Part shown: in pieces, positions 18,673 through 27,530 of the stretch
Numbering within the stretch: the first letter of the stretch is position 1
Layout: each line of letters begins with the position of its first letter
Origin: Sedimentibacter acidaminivorans
GTDB lineage: Bacteria > Bacillota > Clostridia > Tissierellales > Sedimentibacteraceae
Direction: 5' to 3'
NCBI RefSeq assembly: GCF_017873955.1
Contig: NZ_JAGGKS010000003.1
Span: 124,001 to 188,000, forward strand
DNA: 64,000 nt
Made by a program: the position numbers and the translations under genes
The notes under the pieces: generated by a model
What the model saw: the letters and a program-made list of their open reading frames with translations, nothing else
What the model was told of the DNA's origin: nothing
The model's database searches: none

Positions 18673-18701
18673 ATTGTAGCATAATATTTTATAAATATCA
18701 A
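18673..18701 (-). promoter_or_regulatory. Extended -10 promoter upstream of tlyA
   Basis: TTGATA (18696-18701), 17 bp ending in TATGC, then TACAAT (18673-18678) on the minus strand. The TGC before the -10 box makes it an extended -10 type. The remaining 18607-18851 gap shows no gene; ispA and dxs, which often sit here, are absent. Confidence 0.6.
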
Positions 18702-18851
18702 TTACTAATTTAATATTTATTAGTAAAAATTAGATTTATTCAAATAGTGAAGTTCTAAAATATTGTATACTATTTCATTTGTAATCATAACTGTTTAATG
18801 CTATTCATTTCTATAATGTGCGTTATTTAATATCTTACAAAAGAGTAATTA

Positions 18852-19064
18852 TTATTCAAAGTTAGAATCAATTATTTTAATCTTTTTTTGGGTATCTTCA
18901 AGTTTTTCCATACAAAATGAGTAGGCTGACATGCCCATTTCATAACTTTTTAACATTTCATCAATTGATACATCATCAATATCTTCAAGATTTTGTACAA
19001 TTTGTTTTAATTCTTCAAAAGCAGCTTCAAAGCTGTCATAATTCTGATTATTATTTTTCATCAT
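18852..19064 (-). CDS. xseB: Exodeoxyribonuclease VII small subunit
   Basis: 70 residues, the normal length: FEAAFEELKQIVQNLED near residue 12 and YEMGMSAYSFCMEKLE are the two helices of XseB. It overlaps the end of xseA by 14 bp. With XseA it degrades single-stranded DNA to oligonucleotides. Confidence 0.94.
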   Translation of the reverse strand: MMKNNNQNYDSFEAAFEELKQIVQNLEDIDDVSIDEMLKSYEMGMSAYSFCMEKLEDTQKKIKIIDSNFE

Positions 19065-20250
19065 GTTTTACCTCTTTTACACTTATAGTTCGTGCAGTAA
19101 TAATAAAATCTTTAAAATTTATATTCAACAAAGTTTTTTCATTAACTTGTGATATATCTTTAATTATATTTCCTATATCATTAGAAACAATAGGTAGTCC
19201 TTTTTCTAATTGCTTGTTATAGTTATTATTAATAATCTTTTCACGCATAATATTTAACTGATAGTCTAATTTATTTAATTTAGTTTCCAATTGATTTTTT
19301 ATAAAATGTTTATAATTTTCAAGTTGATTTTTTTTAGTATATACTTCTTCTAAAGGTAAGTAACTTCTTAGTATATATTTAGAAGATTTAAGTTCTGACG
19401 ATTTAATATTTATATAATTCTTTGTGCTAGACTTTAAATTATAAATGAGGCTTTCAAGTTTAGTTTGTATATCTTTATATCCCCTGATTATTCTTTCTGC
19501 GGCAGCAGTAGGGGTGTGACAATATACATCAGCTACATAATCTATAAGTGTTCGGTCTGATTCATGGCCTATTCCTGTAACTATAGGAATATTTGATTTA
19601 AATGCCTCTTCAGCTATATTTATATCATTAAATATATTTAAATCTTCAAAACTTCCCCCACCTCTAGAAATAAGTATAACATCAACAACATTGTCTTCAT
19701 TAAATTTTTTAATTCCATCTATTATATATTGTTTTGAATTATCTCCCTGTACTAATGCATTATAAATTGTTATTTCTATATTTGCTTTTACGCTTTCAAA
19801 AGTTTTAAGTATATCTTTTATTGCAGCACCAGTTTTTGAAGTAATAATTCCTATATTCTCAGGATATAAAGGTAATGGTTTATTTTTCTCAAACATTCCT
19901 TTTGCTTTTAATTTACCTTTTAGTAATTCTAAGTCTTGAAGTATTTTACCCATTCCAATTCTTTCAATGCTTTTTACAATTATCTGATACGAACCTCTAG
20001 CTTCATAAACAGACAATTCACCATCAATTACTACCTTGTCCCCATTTTTTGATATACTATCAGTATAAAAGCAAACACAATTAATACACGAACTATCATC
20101 ACAAAGTGTGAAGTACGTGTATCCAGTTTTACTCGTTCTTAAATTTGATATTTCACCTTCAACTCTTAAATTGTTTAGTATGCTATTACTACTCAAATAC
20201 TTTTTTATAAATTGATTGAGTTGAGATACTTTTATTGGTTTAAGCTTCAT
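19051..20250 (-). CDS. xseA: Exodeoxyribonuclease VII large subunit
   Basis: 399 residues. The N-terminal OB fold (about 1-105, LRVEGEISNLR and TYFTLCDDSS) binds DNA, and the nuclease domain follows (GIITSKTGAAIKDILKTF, ISRGGGSFEDLNIFND, GIGHESDRTLIDYVADV), then a coiled-coil C-terminus. The start is taken at the second of two adjacent ATGs, 20250, where AGGTGG has workable spacing. It overlaps the TsaD-like gene by 11 bp. Confidence 0.95.
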   Translation of the reverse strand: MKLKPIKVSQLNQFIKKYLSSNSILNNLRVEGEISNLRTSKTGYTYFTLCDDSSCINCVCFYTDSISKNGDKVVIDGELSVYEARGSYQIIVKSIERIGMGKILQDLELLKGKLKAKGMFEKNKPLPLYPENIGIITSKTGAAIKDILKTFESVKANIEITIYNALVQGDNSKQYIIDGIKKFNEDNVVDVILISRGGGSFEDLNIFNDINIAEEAFKSNIPIVTGIGHESDRTLIDYVADVYCHTPTAAAERIIRGYKDIQTKLESLIYNLKSSTKNYINIKSSELKSSKYILRSYLPLEEVYTKKNQLENYKHFIKNQLETKLNKLDYQLNIMREKIINNNYNKQLEKGLPIVSNDIGNIIKDISQVNEKTLLNINFKDFIITARTISVKEVKHDEK

Positions 20251-21196
20251 CATACCACCTGTCAATTATAGGCAAAAATGCGGTACCAATAGCATTATCA
20301 GAAGAGTTTTTAATTGAAGGAAAAATAATTTTAAATTGATTTTCTAATTGTTCTAAAATAATTTTTCTAATTGTACTGTTTGATGCTACCCCACCCGTAA
20401 CTATAATTGTTTTAAATTCATGTTTGTTTTTTAAATTGTTAATTATATATATAATACATTCTGAAATATATTTAAAAAGAGAATATATTATTGTTTGTTT
20501 TTCATATTTATTATTATATAAATTAATGTAATAATTCTCCATACCAGATAAATTAATATATTCGTCTCCGCTAATTCGTGGAGTTTTTATCATTTCAACA
20601 TTTGTATTATCATCTATAAATTTATCCATATGTTTGCCACATGGAAAAGGAAAATGCATAGTATTTCCAATTCTATCTATTAATTGTCCAAATGTTATGT
20701 CTTTACTTCCACCAATTATATCAGCTTTATAACCCGCAGATGATTTACAAACAGATAAAAATTCTGAAGTTCCACCTGAAATGTGAATTGCAAGAATACT
20801 ATTATTTATCGTTTTATATTGTTCTATCAAAGATGCCCCTATATGGTTCTCTTGATGGGAATATTCAACATAGTTGCAACTTAATGTTTTTGCAATAACT
20901 TTACCAAAATTTTGTCCAACTGTAAAAACCGGCATGTAGGAATTTTCTACATTTCTAGGGCGTGAACTAACTGATACTGTATCAACTCTATTTAAGTCTA
21001 TGTCTATTTCACCAAATATCTCAGGTAGGTTTTTTAAATGTTGAAAAACTGCATCCTGCTGTCTTAAGCCCTTTTGTCCATATGGAACTTGAAGAATTTT
21101 TCTCATATCAAAAACAACTTGATCCATTTGTTTATCAATTATTGCTATCGAAGTTGTATAAGCACTTGTATCTATCCCAAGTATATAATTTTTCAT
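20240..21196 (-). CDS. TsaD-like (Kae1/M22 family) paralogue
   Basis: 318 residues of the ASKHA-fold TsaD/Kae1 family: LGIDTSAYTTSIAI at the N-terminus, the metal-binding SHQENH (H-x3-H) near residue 110, IHISGGTSEFL and VTGGVASNS. True TsaD is usually about 335-340 residues and has a more conserved GxTLDDAAGEAFD segment; here it reads GGSKDITFGQLIDRIG, so this is probably the clostridial paralogue often found between nusB and xseA rather than the t6A synthase itself. Function unknown. It overlaps nusB by 4 bp. Confidence 0.8.
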   Translation of the reverse strand: MKNYILGIDTSAYTTSIAIIDKQMDQVVFDMRKILQVPYGQKGLRQQDAVFQHLKNLPEIFGEIDIDLNRVDTVSVSSRPRNVENSYMPVFTVGQNFGKVIAKTLSCNYVEYSHQENHIGASLIEQYKTINNSILAIHISGGTSEFLSVCKSSAGYKADIIGGSKDITFGQLIDRIGNTMHFPFPCGKHMDKFIDDNTNVEMIKTPRISGDEYINLSGMENYYINLYNNKYEKQTIIYSLFKYISECIIYIINNLKNKHEFKTIIVTGGVASNSTIRKIILEQLENQFKIIFPSIKNSSDNAIGTAFLPIIDRWYDEA

Positions 21197-21597
21197 TTCT
21201 CTATATCTCTTACAACTGTTCCTAAAATTCCATTTATAAATTTATGTGCGTCCTCACTTGAGTACTTTTTGCTTATTTCAACAGCTTCATTTATTGACAC
21301 ACTTGATGGTATAGAATCATCGTAAAGTATTTCAGAAAGAGCAATTCTTAATATAGCAAGATCAACCTTTGCAATTCTAGCAATTTTCCAATCTTTAGAA
21401 TTCTCTGTCACATGTTCATCTATTGTTTCTAGATTATCAATCATGTCACAAATAGTTTTATTTAAATATTCTAAATCCATTTCTTGTAATTCAAAATGTT
21501 CTATATATTGATTAGGTAAAGATTTATTAAAATCCTTATTAACATCCATACAATATGCAATTTTTACAGCTTCTTCTCGTGTTTCTTTTCGTTTCAT
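21193..21597 (-). CDS. nusB: Transcription antitermination factor NusB
   Basis: 134 residues, all-helical NusB fold: REEAVKIAYCMDV at the N-terminus, VDLAILRIALSEI near residue 90 and SINEAVEISKKYSSEDAHKFINGILG near 105 (shown for position; 20-residue core is INEAVEISKKYSSEDAHKFI). It binds boxA RNA with S10 for rRNA antitermination. GGAGG before the ATG at 21597 fixes the start. Confidence 0.93.
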   Translation of the reverse strand: MKRKETREEAVKIAYCMDVNKDFNKSLPNQYIEHFELQEMDLEYLNKTICDMIDNLETIDEHVTENSKDWKIARIAKVDLAILRIALSEILYDDSIPSSVSINEAVEISKKYSSEDAHKFINGILGTVVRDIEK

Positions 21598-21642
21598 TTT
21601 TCCTCCGTTTATAAATACAGCCAAAAATTATTCACATAGACT

Positions 21643-21674
21643 AGCATAGATTGACTAAATCGTCAATCTATGCT
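21643..21674 (-). other. 13-bp perfect hairpin between asp23 and nusB
   Basis: AGCATAGATTGAC and its exact complement are separated by 6 bases. There is no T-run after it on the minus strand, so it is a doubtful terminator; an RNA processing or stabilising hairpin is possible. Confidence 0.4.
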
Positions 21675-21716
21675 TAATCTAATATTTGAATTTTATTTAA
21701 ATCTAATCAATTGATG

Positions 21717-22106
21717 TTAATTTTCTGTTTCTATTATATCCCTATCCTTATCTTTTTCTTTTTCTGTAACAATATTAAGCACATGTACATTTACACTAGA
21801 CACAATTAAATCGGTCATAGTCTCTATTTCTTTTTTAACTGTAAATTGCACTTCTTTTGCAACTTCATTTATTTTACAGCCATACTCAACATTGATGAAA
21901 ATATCTAAGACAACAGTGCTTTCGTTTATTTCGACTTTAATTCCTTTTGAATAATTGTTCTTATTAAATAAATTAGCAATTCCATCTGTCATACCAGTTT
22001 TAGCACTGTAAACACCTTTAACTCCATTTGTTGCTATGCCAGCAATTATCATAACAACATCATCTGATATTTTCACTTGACCATTTTCAAAATTTTCATT
22101 TTCCAT
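21717..22106 (-). CDS. Asp23/Gls24 family envelope stress protein
   Basis: 129 residues of the Asp23 (YqhY-type) family: VKISDDVVMIIAGIATNGVKGVYS (residues 12-35, in part) and VDIFINVEYGCKINEVAKEVQ. The usual genomic slot of yqhY is between the spoIIIA operon and nusB, as here. Bacillus YqhY affects lipid metabolism. The ATG at 22106 has AGGAGG 8 bases upstream. Confidence 0.88.
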   Translation of the reverse strand: MENENFENGQVKISDDVVMIIAGIATNGVKGVYSAKTGMTDGIANLFNKNNYSKGIKVEINESTVVLDIFINVEYGCKINEVAKEVQFTVKKEIETMTDLIVSSVNVHVLNIVTEKEKDKDRDIIETEN

Positions 22107-22150
22107 ATCTAGCACCTCCTTTTAATAATTATATCAGAGAGTGTAAAATT

Positions 22151-22756
22151 TTACAAATCAATATTATCAAATTTTACAATTTTAATTTGTGAAGGTTCAT
22201 AATTAGTTTCAGATACAATTACATCTAATATCTTAATTGCATCAGCTTGTTCAATTGTATCATTTGTAATGACCTTTATGAAATCTGCATCAACAACAGC
22301 AATAGACTCATTATAACCCTTTGATTGAAGCATCAATTCTATATCTTTTTCTTTTTCAATGTAATTATTTTTGTTCAATAAGAAGTTCTCAAATTTCTCC
22401 TTTGTTGATTCAGATATAAGACTGTTGCTCAAATTTTCTTCTAGTTGATCTACTATATCCAAATTACTTTTTTCTTTTGTTAGTTTAAAGTTTGCAAAAC
22501 TAATATTTATTTCATTTGTTTGAATTACAGGAACTTCACTATCCTCGATGTTTTCGTTGTTTGCTAAATCAGTTAAATCTGTTATGTCTGTTATATCCCC
22601 AAAGATTTCATTATCAGCAACACTTTCATCTTGCACTATTTCGTTTTCATCTGGATTAAATACATCTTTAGGTGCCATACTCATATTGACATAGCCTATA
22701 ATAAAAATAATTGCTAAAGATGCTACAAATACTAATGTTTCTTTTTTCATAATCAT
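22151..22756 (-). CDS. spoIIIAH: Stage III sporulation protein AH
   Basis: 201 residues with one N-terminal membrane helix (6-25), an acidic linker rich in D/E/N (35-75) and a C-terminal SpoIIIAH ring-building domain (about 85-200). In the mother cell membrane it pairs with forespore SpoIIQ to build the feeding-tube channel. Last gene of the spoIIIA operon, with GGGGG before the ATG. Confidence 0.9.
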   Translation of the reverse strand: MIMKKETLVFVASLAIIFIIGYVNMSMAPKDVFNPDENEIVQDESVADNEIFGDITDITDLTDLANNENIEDSEVPVIQTNEINISFANFKLTKEKSNLDIVDQLEENLSNSLISESTKEKFENFLLNKNNYIEKEKDIELMLQSKGYNESIAVVDADFIKVITNDTIEQADAIKILDVIVSETNYEPSQIKIVKFDNIDL

Positions 22757-22767
22757 TACATTACCCC

Positions 22768-23340
22768 CTAATTTGCTTTAATTATTTCAATATCATTAAC
22801 TTGGATATTGAATAAAGTTTTAACTGAATTCATTAAAATTGTATTTATATTTTTCCCTCCAGAGTAATCAACAACTATGAGTACTCCGGTTATTTCAGGG
22901 TATTGATAATATTTTTCAACAACCTGATTATTACTTCCCATTACAACTTGATTTTGCTTAGTATCCCTTTTTACCTCTCTTTTTATTCCATCACTTCCTA
23001 TTTCAATATTTGTTTCACTAGTTGTATTTTCATCATATACTGGTTCTAGTTTTGGTGTATTTTTTGTATATAGCATTACCTTAACACTATTGATACCATT
23101 GATCTGTTTAATCATTTCTTCCATTTTTCTTTCTAATGAATATACGTAATTATCTGTAGATTCAGTGTTTTGTATTGTATTTATTGATGGTGTCGCCTCA
23201 TCAATTTTACTTGAAAACTTAGAAGTATCTAATTTCAAAATCAAAGATATTACTACCAATAGAATAAAGACGTTTATAGCATAAAACAATTTCTTGTTGC
23301 TTTTAAGTATGTTTAAAAAGTTATTTATGCTTTTAAACAT
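22768..23340 (-). CDS. spoIIIAG: Stage III sporulation protein AG
   Basis: 190 residues: a membrane helix (residues 18-37), then a ring-building motif domain (YSLERKMEEMIKQINGINSVKVMLYT near 66-91, in part, and GVLIVVDYSGGKN). SpoIIIAG forms the large secretin-like ring of the channel in Bacillus. AGGAGG before the ATG. Confidence 0.9.
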   Translation of the reverse strand: MFKSINNFLNILKSNKKLFYAINVFILLVVISLILKLDTSKFSSKIDEATPSINTIQNTESTDNYVYSLERKMEEMIKQINGINSVKVMLYTKNTPKLEPVYDENTTSETNIEIGSDGIKREVKRDTKQNQVVMGSNNQVVEKYYQYPEITGVLIVVDYSGGKNINTILMNSVKTLFNIQVNDIEIIKAN

Positions 23341-23373
23341 AAAGCCCTCCTGTCTTAAGTTATTTCTAATACA

Positions 23374-23817
23374 TCATATGTTTATTTCTACATTACCTGT
23401 ATCAATTTCAAAAATTTTAGCAATATCACTTTTCAAGTTGTTAATCTCATCATTATCTAAAAATTTATCTACAGTGATAATAGCTTTTATATTTAATTCA
23501 TCTGTAAAATTAATTACAATATTTTTAATCACATCCTCTCCTTTAAAAATATCATCATTAATTGAATTAATTAGTTTATCATCAATATTTTTTATATTGA
23601 TTTCTCTTTCGTATGTATATGTATTTTCAGGCATATTATTAATAAATTCATCAAACATAATGCTGCCTTTAAAGAAAATATTGTTTATAATATAAATAAT
23701 AATAAATATTTTTATAGTTAATTTACAATATTTCTGCGTTTTCCCTTCAGGGAAGATTATCATTATTAAGTTGAACATTAATATAAATATTAAGATGTTT
23801 ATAATTGTATTTTTCAT
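23374..23817 (-). CDS. spoIIIAF: Stage III sporulation protein AF
   Basis: 147 residues: two N-terminal membrane helices (4-22 and 30-48) with FPEGKTQKY between them, typical of SpoIIIAF, and a soluble C-terminal ring-building-like domain. It follows spoIIIAE by 3 bp. Sequence conservation in this family is low, so position supports the call. Confidence 0.85.
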   Translation of the reverse strand: MKNTIINILIFILMFNLIMIIFPEGKTQKYCKLTIKIFIIIYIINNIFFKGSIMFDEFINNMPENTYTYEREINIKNIDDKLINSINDDIFKGEDVIKNIVINFTDELNIKAIITVDKFLDNDEINNLKSDIAKIFEIDTGNVEINI

Positions 23818-23820
23818 AGG

Positions 23821-24990
23821 CTACCCAAAAATGTTATTTAAATAATTTAAAAGAATCGAATAATATACAGTTACAATTACAATTGGAGTTATCATGCATA
23901 CTAAGTAAATATAAAATATATCAGACATTTCATATATTAATTTAGAAACATTCTCATTTATTGGTTCTATTAAAACTGATGTAACTTTGTACATAATAAA
24001 AACTGCAAAAATTTTTATCAGGGATCCCCCAAATGCAGAAAATATAAATACAATTAGTATAATTCCTAAAACATCTTTAATCATGAGCAAGCTTTTAAAA
24101 AAGACGCCAAAGAAACTAGTTACAGCACTACCTATAAATGGAATTGACGATGGAGACAAAGCCTTTACAGAACTAATAAAAATATTATCTGTTTTATATA
24201 ATATATATCCTTGCACGGAAAAATTTATGACAACAATAATTATATATCCACTTAAAATTATTAGAGTCCCCTTTTTTAATAATTTAAAAAGTAGTTTAGC
24301 ATTTATTAATTTACTCACATTATTTATTAAAACTACTGATATAATTATTACAGTCATGATATCGGTGAAATTATATATAAGCTGTGTTGTAATTCCAATT
24401 ATATAATTCATATACGTCTGAAAGAATTGCAAAATGCTTAATTTTCCAAATGTAAGCATTGCTGCTAAAAATAATCCATTTATATTCTCTGTAACTGTTC
24501 TAAATTTAACAAAATCACTTTTTAACATGTATTTTAAATTATTGACGTCATTTAAAATAATAGTAAAAATAATTATTACAGAAAAAAATGTTACTATATC
24601 TGAAACGCTCTGATTATTTATTTCATCTGAGAAGTAATTAATAATGGTTAAAAGCAAGCATATAACCAGAACATTTATACAGGTTTTAAAAATACCTTTA
24701 AAAAAATCTTTTTCCATTTGTATTTCATACAGCACATAATCTTTTAAACTAATATCAAGCCTCCCTTTAAAAGCATTTTGAATCAAACTTTTTATATCAA
24801 TATTTTTGTCACTAAAATATGAATTGTTGTACTTTAAATAATTTTCTAAATCATCTGTTGGGATTTCATCTACAGCTTTATTTATGTAGTCTGTTTCATC
24901 TCCAAATACATAATTTAAGTTAAAAAACATGAAAATAATAAATAATACAACAATCTTAGTTTTTACTTCTGTTTTCTTTTTTATTTTCAT
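23821..24990 (-). CDS. spoIIIAE: Stage III sporulation protein AE
   Basis: 389 residues: a signal sequence (1-30), a soluble segment (30-100) and about seven to eight membrane helices from 105 onward. SpoIIIAE is a polytopic membrane component of the mother-cell channel complex. The ATG overlaps the ribosome region GGGTGATGAAATG after spoIIIAD, 4 bp away. Confidence 0.92.
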   Translation of the reverse strand: MKIKKKTEVKTKIVVLFIIFMFFNLNYVFGDETDYINKAVDEIPTDDLENYLKYNNSYFSDKNIDIKSLIQNAFKGRLDISLKDYVLYEIQMEKDFFKGIFKTCINVLVICLLLTIINYFSDEINNQSVSDIVTFFSVIIIFTIILNDVNNLKYMLKSDFVKFRTVTENINGLFLAAMLTFGKLSILQFFQTYMNYIIGITTQLIYNFTDIMTVIIISVVLINNVSKLINAKLLFKLLKKGTLIILSGYIIIVVINFSVQGYILYKTDNIFISSVKALSPSSIPFIGSAVTSFFGVFFKSLLMIKDVLGIILIVFIFSAFGGSLIKIFAVFIMYKVTSVLIEPINENVSKLIYEMSDIFYIYLVCMITPIVIVTVYYSILLNYLNNIFG

Positions 24991-24994
24991 TTCA

Positions 24995-25384
24995 TCACCC
25001 GTTCACGAGCAGCAGAATTTGATCTATGAATATTTTTATTACGTCAAAAGAATAAATTAGAATTATTACTTTTCCTGCCATCTCAATTTTTTTCCCTATT
25101 GACTCGTAATTTAAATCTTTGCACAGTAGTGAAATAAAATCACAAATGTAAGCTATGCCTACAATTTTTATAATTATATTGAAATTCTCAATTTTTATAT
25201 CATATTTATTAAAAATAGTAGTAAACCCTACTAAATTATCTTTTATCTCACCAAATAATATAAATATGACTAAAAGCCCAAATATAACTGTGATGTAAAC
25301 CTTGAATTCAGGATTAATCTTTGAAATTGTAATGCTTAAAATTATAGTAATTACAGCAATAAATATTATTTTAGTAAGTATCAT
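24995..25384 (-). CDS. spoIIIAD: Stage III sporulation protein AD
   Basis: 129 residues with four membrane helices; NFNIIIKIVGIAYICDFIS (about 68-86) and KDLNYESIGKKIEMAGKVIIL match the family. I choose the ATG at 25384, which has GGGG 6 bases upstream, over an in-frame TTG at 25402 that overlaps the spoIIIAC stop. Confidence 0.9.
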   Translation of the reverse strand: MILTKIIFIAVITIILSITISKINPEFKVYITVIFGLLVIFILFGEIKDNLVGFTTIFNKYDIKIENFNIIIKIVGIAYICDFISLLCKDLNYESIGKKIEMAGKVIILIYSFDVIKIFIDQILLLVNG

Positions 25385-25398
25385 AGCTATCCCCTTTA

Positions 25399-25602
25399 TC
25401 AATATAAGTTGAAAATTGTTTTTACCTCTATAAATAAGTCATTCATCATATTTATGATTAGAGCCATAACAACAATAACTCCTGCTAATGTAATAAACAT
25501 AGCTTGTTCATCTCTGCCTGTCCTAGATAAAATCTGATTAAACACTGCAACCAATATACCAATTGCACCTACTTTAAAAATAATATCAATATCCATATTC
25601 AT
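25399..25602 (-). CDS. spoIIIAC: Stage III sporulation protein AC
   Basis: 67 residues, the normal size, with two membrane helices; IFKVGAIGILVAVFNQIL and SRTGRDEQAMFITLAGVIVV are highly characteristic of SpoIIIAC. It is related to the N-terminal half of SpoIIIAD. Confidence 0.95.
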   Translation of the reverse strand: MNMDIDIIFKVGAIGILVAVFNQILSRTGRDEQAMFITLAGVIVVMALIINMMNDLFIEVKTIFNLY

Positions 25603-25618
25603 TCCCTCATGCTCCTCT

Positions 25619-26134
25619 CTAAATTAAAATTATAGCCATCAGACATCCCAACAAAACAGAAACTTTATTGTATAGTTCTTTTTTCTCTTTGTGACTTTCT
25701 TCGTATTCTTCCATTTTTGTTGACATATTACCTATTGTAAAGTTCAACTTTCTGTTTAAAACCTCAGAGTATGTGCTCCCATAATAATCAATTATTTCTA
25801 CAAAACTTGAGTTAAAATCCATTGGTGTTAGTATGGTTTTTTCTATAAAATTCAATAAGTCTTTTTTATCAGTTTTAACTATACTTTCATTTTTTATTTC
25901 ATCTGAAAATTTTTGGCATATCATTTTAAGAGATTCGCTTTTATAATTATACTTAAGAACTATCTCATCTAGAGACATTTTCATATCACATGAATAAATC
26001 TTTAAATAATCAGCAAAATCAATTAGTTCTTTCATTTTATTTATTTTTTTATCTCCTACATCAACTATATATATAAATATATATCTTACAGAAATAACAG
26101 TAAGTAAAAATATAGCAATTTTAAGCCCTATCAT
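25619..26134 (-). CDS. spoIIIAB: Stage III sporulation protein AB
   Basis: 171 residues with a membrane helix at each end (4-24 and about 150-170) and a helical middle, as in SpoIIIAB, which resembles type II secretion GspF domains. The ATG at 26134 is preferred over the TTG before it. It overlaps the end of spoIIIAA by 14 bp. Confidence 0.9.
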   Translation of the reverse strand: MIGLKIAIFLLTVISVRYIFIYIVDVGDKKINKMKELIDFADYLKIYSCDMKMSLDEIVLKYNYKSESLKMICQKFSDEIKNESIVKTDKKDLLNFIEKTILTPMDFNSSFVEIIDYYGSTYSEVLNRKLNFTIGNMSTKMEEYEESHKEKKELYNKVSVLLGCLMAIILI

Positions 26135-27083
26135 CAAAAATCATCCTATTCTTATTAGTATCATAAATTTGTTTAATTTTAGAGGGATATTTACTACTAT
26201 TTAATATTACAATCCTTTCAAAGAAATTATTTTCTATAATGTCCTTTAAATAAATGTTCCTTTTTATATCTTCAATATCATACCCATGTGCAGTAGTAAT
26301 AATATTAACCCCACTTTTAAGAGCATATTGTATTATTTCAAAATCGTCTTTAGTACCAAGTTCATCTGAAATTATAACCCTAGGAGATAGTGCTCTAATG
26401 CTCATTTCAAAACCTTCCCTCTTCATACAATATGCTAAAATATCAGTTCGTTTACCTACATTCATTTGTGGAATTCCATTATATACTGATGAAATTTCTC
26501 CCCTTTCATCCACTATTGTAATATCACAACCATTAAAATTTAATTCTTTAATTCCATCGCTTAAATAACATGCAATATCTCGTATTAAAGTTGTTTTTCC
26601 AGATAGCGGAGGGCCAACGATTAGAGTATTATAAACTCTGTCATGATTGCTAATAAAGTATTTTATATATTTTTCTGAACAACCATTAAACTCTCTGGCA
26701 ATTCTTATGTTTAAAGAAGTAATGTTTTTAAATCCTATGAACTTATCCTTATTATATATACAATCACCACCTAACCCTACTCTATGTCCACCTTCAATTG
26801 TTATGTAACCGCTTTGCATTTCTTTTTCAAAAGCATGAATCGAATTTAATGTTAATTTTGCAATTGTTTCATCAATATCACTTTTCTTAATTAAATAATA
26901 ATCATCTAGTATATCCCTGGATTTTTTATTCACATCAAGAAAATAATTGCCGCAATTATTTTTGACTTCAACAGGGCAGTTTATTCTTAACCTTATTTCA
27001 AATGCATTGTCTCTAAAAAAGCTCATGTGGCTTGATACAATACTTTTAGTATTGTTGCACAAAAGCTTTAGTATATTGTTCAT
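26121..27083 (-). CDS. spoIIIAA: Stage III sporulation protein AA, ATPase
   Basis: 320 residues, a secretion-type ATPase. Walker A GPPLSGKTTLIRDIA lies near residue 150 and Walker B ITIVDERGEIS near 195, with GKRTDILAYCMKREGFEMSI following. It probably powers the SpoIIIA-SpoIIQ channel. First gene of the eight-gene operon; AGGGGAG lies upstream. No convincing sigma-E promoter was found upstream. Confidence 0.94.
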   Translation of the reverse strand: MNNILKLLCNNTKSIVSSHMSFFRDNAFEIRLRINCPVEVKNNCGNYFLDVNKKSRDILDDYYLIKKSDIDETIAKLTLNSIHAFEKEMQSGYITIEGGHRVGLGGDCIYNKDKFIGFKNITSLNIRIAREFNGCSEKYIKYFISNHDRVYNTLIVGPPLSGKTTLIRDIACYLSDGIKELNFNGCDITIVDERGEISSVYNGIPQMNVGKRTDILAYCMKREGFEMSIRALSPRVIISDELGTKDDFEIIQYALKSGVNIITTAHGYDIEDIKRNIYLKDIIENNFFERIVILNSSKYPSKIKQIYDTNKNRMIFDDRA

Positions 27084-27250
27084 TATTATTTCATCTCCCC
27101 TTGTTTAAATATCTTGTCCTCTTAATCTATAATATTATGAATATAGAAAAATATGATAAGATTTTTAATCTAATTAATCAGTAAAATAACAATTACTAAA
27201 AATAAAATTGATAATTTTATATCAAAGTGAATTATTTTTAGAAAAATGTC

Positions 27251-27278
27251 TTTACAAATTAAATTCTTATGTTATAAT
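27251..27278 (+). promoter_or_regulatory. Sigma-A type promoter of ribU
   Basis: TTTACA (27251-27256), 16 bp, TATAAT (27273-27278) directly ahead of the FMN riboswitch. Confidence 0.65.
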
Positions 27279-27290
27279 TAAAGAGTAAAT

Positions 27291-27396
27291 TCTTCAGGGC
27301 AGGGTGAAATTCCCTACCGGCGGTAATAGTCCGCGAGCCGAAAGGTTGAATTGGTGAAATTCCAATACCGACAGTAAAGTCTGGATGGTAGAAGAG
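27291..27396 (+). promoter_or_regulatory. FMN riboswitch (RFN element)
   Basis: The conserved RFN core is present: TCTTCAGGGCAGGGTGAAAT at the 5' side, CCGGCGGTAATAGTCCGCGAGC in the middle (in part) and GTCTGGATGGTAGAAGAG at the 3' side, with P1 closing by TCTTC/GAAGA. It precedes the riboflavin transporter gene and should lower its expression when FMN is plentiful. Confidence 0.95.
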
Positions 27397-27437
27397 CTTT
27401 TACTTAATAAAGCAATTTATTACTCTATCGATATTAT

Positions 27438-27458
27438 GCCTCTGAAGATTTCAGAGGC
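27438..27458 (+). terminator. Riboswitch expression-platform hairpin
   Basis: A 9-bp stem GCCTCTGAA/TTCAGAGGC with a 3-base loop lies 41 bases after the aptamer. The following TATTATTATG is a poor U-tract. A second ATGCCTCT at 27485-27492 repeats the 5' side of the stem and could compete for AGAGGC or mask the ribosome site. Confidence 0.5.
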
Positions 27459-27530
27459 TATTATTATGTAAATAAAGCTGTACAATGCCTCTCGTAATCT
27501 TTAAATAGTGCTAAAGCACAAGGAGGAAAA

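Noticed and set aside
20240-21196. Assignment as the t6A enzyme TsaD
   Set aside because: The TsaD-specific GxTLDDAAGEAFD segment is not kept, so a paralogue is more likely.
27084-27180. Sigma-E promoter ahead of spoIIIAA
   Set aside because: TCATATT and CATAATAT resemble the two boxes, but only 10 bp separate them instead of about 14.
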